The translations under genes and the position numbers were made by a program. Positions 57,234 to 64,000 of a stretch of DNA of 64,000 nucleotides are shown one piece after another (within the stretch, counting starts at the first letter, position 1; every line of letters begins with the position of its first letter). The notes below the pieces were generated by a model, which ran no database searches, was not told the origin of the DNA, and was given only the letters and a program-made list of their open reading frames with translations. The DNA is from Moringa oleifera (taxonomy: Eukaryota > Streptophyta > Magnoliopsida > Brassicales > Moringaceae): NCBI GenBank assembly GCA_021397835.1, contig JAJFZO010000184.1, positions 992,001 to 1,056,000 on the forward strand. Direction: 5' to 3'.

Positions 57234-57570
57234 TGGTGTAGTGGAAGATTTGCTTTGAAACAGACACGAAATAAAATAAAAGAACAAACCCAAAGGTTAA
57301 ACCTTTAGAGGAAAATTTGATGAATTATATTGAATTGCTTCTAACTATTACAATATGTCTTTAAATAATACAAAGAAATAAACTAAGAATAAGAAATACA
57401 AAAAGAATAGGAAAACTAAAAATAGGAAACTTGAAAGAATAGGAAGCTAACTAAATGGGAAACTTAAGAGAATAGGAAAATGACTAAATGGAAACTGACT
57501 AAATGGAAAACTAAGATATCTAGTCAAAATAGGATATTAGCCGAAATAGGATACTATGTGTATTACATCA
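57234..57570 (-). repeat. 3' LTR of the gypsy derivative
   Basis: Matches 59996-60334 closely (for example AAATAAAATAAAAGAACAAA and TAAGATATCTAGTCAAAATA in both). Confidence 0.92.
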
Positions 57571-57659
57571 ATCTCTTCCACTTCGAAAAAAACTCACCCT
57601 CGAGTTTTATGGCTGCAAAGGAAACTCATCTGGGGGAAAATACTGAAAAATATCAGCAA

Positions 57660-59990
57660 TATTTGGTGTGCGCCATAAACTTCTAACCTTTGTCGAGCAA
57701 CTCATTAGCCACTGTAACTCTTCATACTCAGCTGGGCTCATACAACAATGTTAAATATCTCGCATAAGAGGCAGCTCATTAGGTAACTTATTAGGAGATA
57801 AATTAGCAAAATCAACAATTACCTCTTGGATCTTGGGTGGAACCTCAATAATTTCTTCAGCTTGGCCTTTCCCCACTAATGCTGCGATAAAGCTTGGCTC
57901 TTTAACCTGCTCAAAGAATTCTGAGGCTGCTAGGTTGATGAATAATGGTTTATCTTCCTTAATAACAGATTGCTTTCCGAAGGTTGAGACTGTGGTAATA
58001 ACACGATTTTCTTATTAAGCCATCGAAAGATAAAAGTATTGTCTCGTCCTTTATAACTGGCATCAACATCATAATGCCATGGTCTTCCTAATAGGATATG
58101 ACAAGCATCCATCTCTACTACGTCGCATACAACCTCATCTTTGTAATATTTTTTGATTGACAAAGAAATTTTGCAAACTTCTTGCACTTGAACTTTTAGA
58201 CCTTTCTTGATCCATGCGATCTTATATGGAGAATGATGTTTTTAGGTCTTCAAATTTAATGTTTTCATAAGAGCTTTAGAGACAATATTCTCATTATTGC
58301 CACTATCAATAATGATGTTGCATACCTTATTGCAAACAGTGCATCGAGTTCAAAAGATTTTGTGTCGTTGAGTGTTATTAAGTTTTTTTTTTTTTTGGGC
58401 AAGCAAGAGTCGTTGGACAATACACGCCACTTCTCCTACATCTCCTTCTACAAACTCAGCACCATCATAATTTTCTTCTTCAAAAACTTGTTCTTCATCA
58501 CTACCATCTTTTTCTGCAAAGTTAACAGATTTTCTATTCGGACATTGATTTGAAAGATAGCCTGATTGATTGCATCAGAAACACTTTCTAAGATTAAGGC
58601 GCACATAAGGATCATTATTGATTCGATGTTGTTGCTAATTACTACCTTGGGTGTTGGATCGAATAGAGGTTGAAGTGTTATTTTGATTCTGTGCCAAATC
58701 TTGAGTCAAAGATGTATTTTTATTTCGACTACTGCCGCTATCTAGAGTTATTAACTCTTTTAAAGCAGAAAAAAAAATTCTTGATTTTGCCATCGAAAGT
58801 TATTCTGGAGATGCATAATGGATATGTTGATCTGAGTTTCTACTTTCATCGCCAAATTAACTGCATCTGTCATGGTCCAAATCTCTTGAAGAGCAAATCG
58901 ATCTTGAATAACCATCTTTAGGCTTTCAATATAATGAGCAATCAATTGATCCTCTGTCTCAAGCAAATTAATTCATGCATTTAATTGGTAAAATTTTTCT
59001 GTGTACTCATTAACCATACGATTGACTTGTCGATAATTTTGATATTGTTGATATAAAAACTGGTCATAATCTGGAGGAAGAAATCGTCTTTGTAGTAATT
59101 GCTTCATTTTGGGTCAAGTGCGAACACACTGCTTTCCTTGGTGTTAATGATTGTATTGAAATTGCTCCCACCAAGCAGAAGCTTTGCCTTTCAACTTATA
59201 TACCACAAGTGAAATATTCAAATAATCAAAAAAGTTTTCAACAGTTCTTACCCAATCGAGGAAATCTTCAATGTTTAAACGACCGTCGAAACTTGGTAAA
59301 TCCATCTTCATCTTAAATTCTTGAGTATGTGGGCCTCGATCTCTGCCTTTAAAACAAAAATCTTCTTCTTCTTCAAACGAATAATCCAACCTTTGTGGCT
59401 GCCTTTGTTGAACATTCTTTCAATCTTGACGTCAAAAATCACTATCTCGAAAAGGTGAAAGGGCATCCATAACTTCAAACTCACCATCACATCGCCATAC
59501 AGGAGCTCTTTGGTTTTGCCGTTCATAGATCCGTAATGAAACATGCTCATAAAAATTACGATTTATGACTCGTCCTACTTGAATTGGAGCTTCATTATCA
59601 ATTCTTGAGCTAATTTAGGATTAGTATTGATCGTCGTGGCCTATCATAAGCTGTTATTGACATCTTAAACCTGGGTCAATAGGTGGTTGGTATCTAGGCT
59701 GCAAATTCACATGATTTGTTGACTAGAATTTTTTGGAATAAAATCTGCATGACTTAAGTCTTGTTGGCCACCATTCTTTATGTTGTCATGCTAATTTAGT
59801 CTTTGCTCCATGGAATCATGTCTTCCTTTCATAGTCATTGCAGTTATCATCTGCACAAGATTATGAAGGGTTCCATCGATCCTATCAAGTCGTTGCTCGA
59901 ACTTGTCAAACCGTCGTTCATTGTCGGTGGCTTGTTCCTACTAGAACCATCATTAGCCATCAAAATAAGGGTAAATTCCTTACTCTGATA
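57660..59990 (-). pseudogene. Gypsy derivative gag-protease with truncated RT
   Basis: Reading leftwards: KMKMDLPSFDGRLNIEDFLD with WVRTVENFFDYLNI and YKLKGKASAWWEQFQ (59310-59150) form the capsid core. MLETEDQLIAHYIESLKMVI and RFALQEIWTMTDAVNLAMKV (58966-58840) form its C-terminal half. A zinc-knuckle remnant lies near 58575-58530 (CNQSGYLSNQCPNRK). The protease VCNKVCNIIIDSGNNENIVS (58345-58285) has the Asp-Ser-Gly active site, and VEMDACHILLGRPWHYDVDA (58125-58060) follows. Near 57770-57690 the RT start LPNELPLMRDIQH and MSPAEYEELQWLM is seen, and it breaks off before any catalytic block. A poly-T run near 58385 and several stops add damage. Confidence 0.9.
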
Positions 59991-59996
59991 TCAATT
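59985..59996 (-). promoter_or_regulatory. Primer-binding site (tRNA-Met type) of the gypsy derivative
   Basis: The minus strand TTGATATCAGAG directly follows the 5' LTR end. It is one or two changes from TTGGTATCAGAG. Confidence 0.85.
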
Positions 59997-60334
59997 TAAT
60001 GTAACGAAAGGTTTGCTTTGAAACAAAAGCGAAATAAAATAAAAGAACAAACCCGAAGGTTAAACCCTTAGAGAAAAATTTGATGAATTGTATTGAATTG
60101 CCTCTAACTATTATAATAGGTCTTTAAATAATGCAAAGAAATAAACTAAGAACATGAAATACAAAAAGAATAGAAAAAATAGAAATAAGAAATTTGAAAG
60201 AATAGGGAGCTCATTAAATGGAAAACTTGAGAGAATAGGAAAATGACTAAATGAAAAACTAACTAAATGGGAAACTAAGATATCTAGTCAAAATAGGACA
60301 TTAGCGGAAATAGGATACTATGTGTACTACATCA
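59996..60334 (-). repeat. 5' LTR of the gypsy derivative
   Basis: About 339 bases. The outer end TACATCA at 60334 is followed by target duplication CAATG. Confidence 0.92.
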
Positions 60335-60339
60335 CAATG
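60335..60339 (+). repeat. Right 5-bp target site duplication (CAATG)
   Basis: Identical to 57229-57233. Confidence 0.85.
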
Positions 60340-60835
60340 TGAGTCATTTTTTGGAACTTGAAGTGATATTAGGGGTTGAGTTGCATGTCCTGATATGAGA
60401 TTCTCAATAAAATCTATCTTTAAGTCCTATTTTCTATAAGATCATCAATCACATTAATTCTTTGAAACTCGATGTGAGATCATCATTAATCAGTATCAAT
60501 CTTTAAGTCTTGCAACAAAAGATTATCAATATACTTGTGGCTATTGAATCATGATAGAGATCGCATCTAAAACTCGACAAAAGATCGAAATCAAATAAAT
60601 CTTGAGGTTGTTATTGTTCAATTACATTATTAATCAATCGAAGTGAGATCACCATTAATTACATCAACTTTAGAATCTTGATGTGAGATCAAGGTTAACC
60701 ACATCGAGTCAAGTCTTGATATGAAATTATCCACCACATCGAGGATTAAGTTTGATGGTGAGATCAGTGCGACCTCTCAAAGATCTCATAAATGATGAAT
60801 GCCACATCGGAGAAATATTTCCCTCGTCCATTGTT
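60335..60835 (+). repeat. Satellite array, about 216-bp unit, right part
   Basis: Resumes in phase after the gypsy element: AATGTGAGTCATTTTTTGGA at 60336 completes the unit broken at 57233. The next unit starts near 60552 (TAGAGATCGCATCTAAAACT). After about 60600 the units become irregular, with shorter GATGTGAGATCAAGGTTAAC-like words to about 60790. Confidence 0.85.
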
Positions 60836-61105
60836 ATTTTGTATAGATCTACCTTCAGGTTATATCTATTTATATTTTTCATATTATTTCACTGATTTGC
60901 CTTTGGTTTTACTACTACTATTACTACTTTATCGATCTAAGATCATTTTAATATTATTATTATAATTTTATTATTAGTATTATTACTTTATTGATTTGAT
61001 GATTTTATTATTGTTCTACTAATCTAACATGATTTTTATCGCTCTATAGGCATCCGATGAGATTGCTTTATGTATGGAGTGATATGAGCTCGTAAGTAAA
61101 GCATT
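60836..61105. other. Spacer with short trinucleotide runs
   Basis: ACTACTACTATTACTAC at 60910 and TATTATTATTATAAT-type runs at 60951-60985. No gene. Confidence 0.5.
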
Positions 61106-61109
61106 ACTC

Positions 61110-61380
61110 CTTTAATCATTGAACTCGATCTAAAGCATAAGTCTGATCTCTATCATGAGGGTCTTGATTTGAAGCGTAAGCCCTATTTCTATCATGAGGA
61201 TCTTAATCTTGATTTGGAGCATAAGTTTGATCACATAATTCTGATATCAAAATTGATCACATGATCCTGACCTTGAAATTGACAGTATAATCTCTATCTT
61301 GAAATTGATAGCATAATCTTTATTATGAACTCGACAAATAATCTTATCTTAAGCTTGACAACTTGATCTCGATCTAAAAA
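61110..61380. repeat. Irregular short repeat (GATC..ATGAGG / CTTGAAATTGA words)
   Basis: TCTCTATCATGAGGGTCTTG and TTTCTATCATGAGGATCTTA occur 50 bases apart, and GATTTGAAGCGTAAG with GATTTGGAGCATAAG. Then CTTGAAATTGACAGTATAAT and CTTGAAATTGATAGCATAAT occur about 31 bases apart. It lies between the satellite and the TNP2 relic. Confidence 0.65.
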
Positions 61381-62778
61381 TTATTACTGATATTAAACTA
61401 TATTTTTTTTTGTAAGAATCTTCTGTATCCAACATATAACATCTTTCTACTATGTTGTGAGCTATAAGCATGAGTGCTCTTGGCACATATAGCACAAGCA
61501 TAATAACCTTTAATAGTACAACCAGACAAATTACTATATGCAAGAAAATCTTGATTGTCCACAACAAAATAGCGTTCAAGTTGAATGACTCATTGCAATA
61601 TGCATTAGACACTTCTATACTCGTGTCCCATAACATTTTCAAGTCTTTTATGAGCGAAACTAATTAGATGTCAATATCATTACCAAGTTGTTTACGACTT
61701 GATTTAATAATGTCAACATCATAAATTTTCTCTTAATTGTTAACCATAATGGTAAATTCACTGTAATCACCAACCAACAACTATATGGACTACTCAATGT
61801 GCTGTAGAGATTGATCCCAGCGGCTGATATAGCAAGCCTCATTTTTCTTGGCTTTAAAGCAAATTTTGGCACATATAGTTAACCAATTTTCATAATGATG
61901 TATCCGATGGGTGCCTCAACTGACTATTGATTTTCTTTTGATTTGAATGCCATGTAAGGTTTTTTGATATTTCAGAATTTCTAAATATTCTTCTAAACCT
62001 CGATATTGGCTATATATATATATATATAATAAATAACAACACCTTAACAAGCACATTAATCTTTATTTTGTTGTTGTTCTTTATTACTTTCTATCTTAAA
62101 AGTCCATAAGTTAAACATTCGATGTCATCTTGAAACTCCTTCTCATATAATATACGATCATTTAGACAGGCATGAATTTTTTGGTACTTCATCCTTAACG
62201 CATTTAAGTTTTTTTTTTTTTTTTGACATCATACATGGATGTAGATATTTCATTATTATCTACCAGTATTTTGGCAATCAAATTTAAAAGATCAAAAAAG
62301 CTTTGACCGGACCAACCATATTTTGCCTTTAATTTATAAAGTTTAACTAAAGTAAACAGTTTAGTGAACTTTGTTGATCCAGGATACAGAGGTTTCTGAG
62401 TGTCACCAAGTAATCTATCAAAGTGATTAGGATTACTATCATACTTTGCACATGTCTCTTCCACCATCTCTAAAATGTTATCAACTACTTTGATATGTTT
62501 GACATCTTTAACAACTCTTGTATTCTTATTGGTAAAAGACCTAATAATATGTGTTTCCCCATGTCATATCCAATTTGATAGCTTTTATCAACTCCATGAA
62601 CATAGAAATGATTTTATATCTCAAGTGGAGTATGATGCTTCATATTACCACATGTAATACATGAACAAAGAATTAATTCAAAGTTATCACTACTCTAAAT
62701 AGTATAATCCAAAAAGTTATTCACCCCTACATCATATGCATTTAACCTTTTATTGACAAACATTCAAGTCTTATACAT
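61365..62778 (-). pseudogene. CACTA (En/Spm) TNP2-type transposase relic, N-terminal part
   Basis: Would be the catalytic transposase of a CACTA element. Reading leftwards: start MYKT-stop-MFVNKRLN and YDVGVNNFLDY (62778-62720, matching the MYRSWMYNRL start), CSCITCGNMKHHTPLEI (62670-62620), and MVEETCAKYDSNPNHFDRLL (62467-62408). PGSTKFTKLFTLVKLYKLKA and KYGWSGQSFFDLL (62380-62290) come next, then LRMKYQKIHACLNDRILYEK (62195-62135), the conserved HACxNDCxLY block. GNDIDIxLVSLIKDLKMLWD and SFNLNAILLWTI (61680-61555) follow, and it ends near the YMLDTEDS block (61440). The later catalytic region is missing. Several stops and frame changes. The left end is abrupt. Confidence 0.9.
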
Positions 62779-62884
62779 TTTGAAGTTTAAAACTCTTTAT
62801 TTTAGAAATATGAAGTAATTATGTACATATATGTAAATAAAAACATAGTAATAATTATAATGGTTATGAATTAAATAGTATCTA

Positions 62885-63720
62885 ATTATTTTTTTATTAA
62901 ACAATTACATATATGTATATATATATATAAATAAAATCTAATGAATTAGTTAACATGTATAACTAATTAATTAATTAAAAAAGTGGCATTTAATTAATTA
63001 ATTATCTAATAAACATCTAAGTAAATACAAATTAATTAATTTAAATTTCATGAATCAATTAACATGTTGATAACATTTAATTAACATATAATTAATTAGT
63101 ATCTAATTAAGTAGTTATCTATTTAATAAGTTATCTAATTAAATAAATTAACATACAACTAATATCTAATTAATAAATTAATTATCTAATTATTAAGTTA
63201 TCAAATTAAATAAATAACATGTAATTAACATGTAATTAACTAATTAAAATTTAATTAATTAATTTATAGCTACTAAATTAATTAATATCCAATTAGAAAA
63301 ACATCTAATTAATTTACAAGCATTTAACTAATTTATTAATTAAAATCTAAGTAACATCAATTTAGGTAACAACTACTTAATTAATTATATAATTAAAATT
63401 TAATTAGTTAATTCATAACTACTTAGCCAACATTTAATTAATCTAGTAACACCTACTAAATTAACATCTAAACATCTAGTTAAGTACTTAATAAATATCT
63501 AATTAATTAATAATCTATTTAAGGTCTAACTAAGATCTAATTAAGTAAAAAACAAGTATTTTATTAATTAATTAAAATATAAATAATTTATTATCAAATT
63601 ATAATCATTAAAATATAAACTCATGTAAATATAAATTCATCCAACTAACATCTACTTAATTTATCAATTAATTTATCATATATAAAATTATCAAAATATA
63701 AATTCAACAACATTTGCCTA
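62885..63720 (-). repeat. AT minisatellite of the TTAATTAGATGT family, inverted copy
   Basis: Built of AACATCTAATTAATTA and TTAATTAATTATCTAAT words, the reverse complement of the units at 11800-12770 and 14815-17250. It lies on the 5' side of the TNP2 relic on its coding strand. That is the position expected for a leader or intron region of the same CACTA family. Confidence 0.85.
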
Positions 63721-64000
63721 TCCTTATCTAACATACTCATTCAAACATACTTACAAAAAAACCAAAATTTTACGAATAACAATTCATCAAACACATCTAA
63801 ATCGTTCTTGGGTAGCCAAATACTTCATTATCATCCACTAAATCAAATCCAATCAAGCAAATCTAAAGATAATTTTAATTCTCTAAATTCATTCTTTAAA
63901 TTAAAATTAAATTGAATAAAACTAATAAAAAATTTACATGGCGACCAACAAAATAAATATCTAACCTTCTTGGATAAACCCAAATCTAATCGACTACTAG
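63721..64000. other. Window end, no gene seen
   Basis: AT-rich. It may be the continuing leader region of the CACTA element whose 5' end would lie beyond the window. Confidence 0.4.

Larger units (their letters stand above)
57234..60334 (-). mobile_element. Ty3/gypsy deletion derivative with both LTRs, minus strand
   Basis: Two LTRs of about 337-339 bases (57234-57570 and 59996-60334) with TG...CA-like ends are flanked by the target duplication CAATG. The minus strand next to the right LTR reads TTGATATCAGAG, the tRNA-Met primer site. Next to the left LTR it reads GAAGTGGAAGAGAT, a polypurine tract. Gag and protease are present. Reverse transcriptase is cut just after its start, and RNase H and integrase are gone, so it would need a partner element to move. 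It sits inside the 216-bp satellite. Confidence 0.93.

Overview
The window is nuclear DNA from a flowering plant, most likely a dicot; I cannot name the species. The evidence is two plant genes (an intronless cytosolic sulfotransferase and a MIZ1/DUF617 protein), a broken piece of a plant DRM cytosine methyltransferase, nested plant transposons of several superfamilies, and insertions of both plastid DNA (rrn16, trnR-ACG, rrn5) and mitochondrial DNA (cob). Base composition is strongly AT-rich. Only two loci look able to make a protein: the sulfotransferase at 8817-9863 (+) and the MIZ1-like gene at 51936-52697 (-). Almost everything else is decayed mobile DNA and tandem repeats.

Layout. 0.7-3.2 kb: decayed Ty3/gypsy (Tat-like) pol, + strand, followed by LTR-like non-coding sequence. 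4.8-5.0 kb: a roughly 50-bp minisatellite. 5.56-6.48 kb: sulfotransferase pseudogene (-), divergent from the intact paralogue. 10.1-17.4 kb: a roughly 3.05-kb unit present twice in direct orientation, each copy holding a CACTA-like 5' end and AT-rich minisatellites. The second copy is split by 1.46 kb of mitochondrial DNA carrying most of cob. 17.4-28.0 kb: two related Ty3/gypsy elements head to head, forming a large imperfect palindrome. The + strand one has 1.43 kb of rearranged plastid DNA inside its reverse transcriptase. 27.96-28.8 kb: DRM methyltransferase fragment (UBA domains and linker). 28.8-34.2 kb: very decayed minus-strand gypsy element with a long LTR region. 34.5-38.8 kb: CACTA-type element. 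38.8-45.85 kb: Mutator-like element (MULE) with terminal inverted repeats, a perfect 9-bp target duplication, a transposase relic and an opposite-strand DUF1985-type gene relic. 45.9-46.7 kb: diverged satellite-like array. 47.2-50.0 kb: Tat-like gypsy remnant with gag and an antisense extra ORF. 50.0-50.6 kb: CACTA 3' end. 51.9-52.8 kb: MIZ1-like gene. 52.8-56.5 kb: AT-rich sequence with a CACTA-like subterminal repeat field. 56.6-60.8 kb: a roughly 216-bp satellite interrupted by a 3.1-kb gypsy deletion derivative with 5-bp target duplication CAATG. 61.1-62.8 kb: short repeats and a CACTA TNP2 transposase relic (-). 62.9-63.7 kb: the same AT-rich minisatellite family as at 11.8-17.2 kb, in opposite orientation.

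The elements can be put in relative order by nesting. The organelle DNA arrived after the CACTA and gypsy copies it interrupts, and the gypsy derivative at 57.2-60.3 kb is younger than the satellite it splits. I found no operon, defence system or CRISPR array. The most unusual items are the MULE, whose non-coding parts look built from one AAATCGTA-like motif, the DRM fragment, the chimeric plastid insert, and the CACTA-associated TTAATTAGATGT minisatellite. All calls come from reading translations and repeats by eye; no database search was run.
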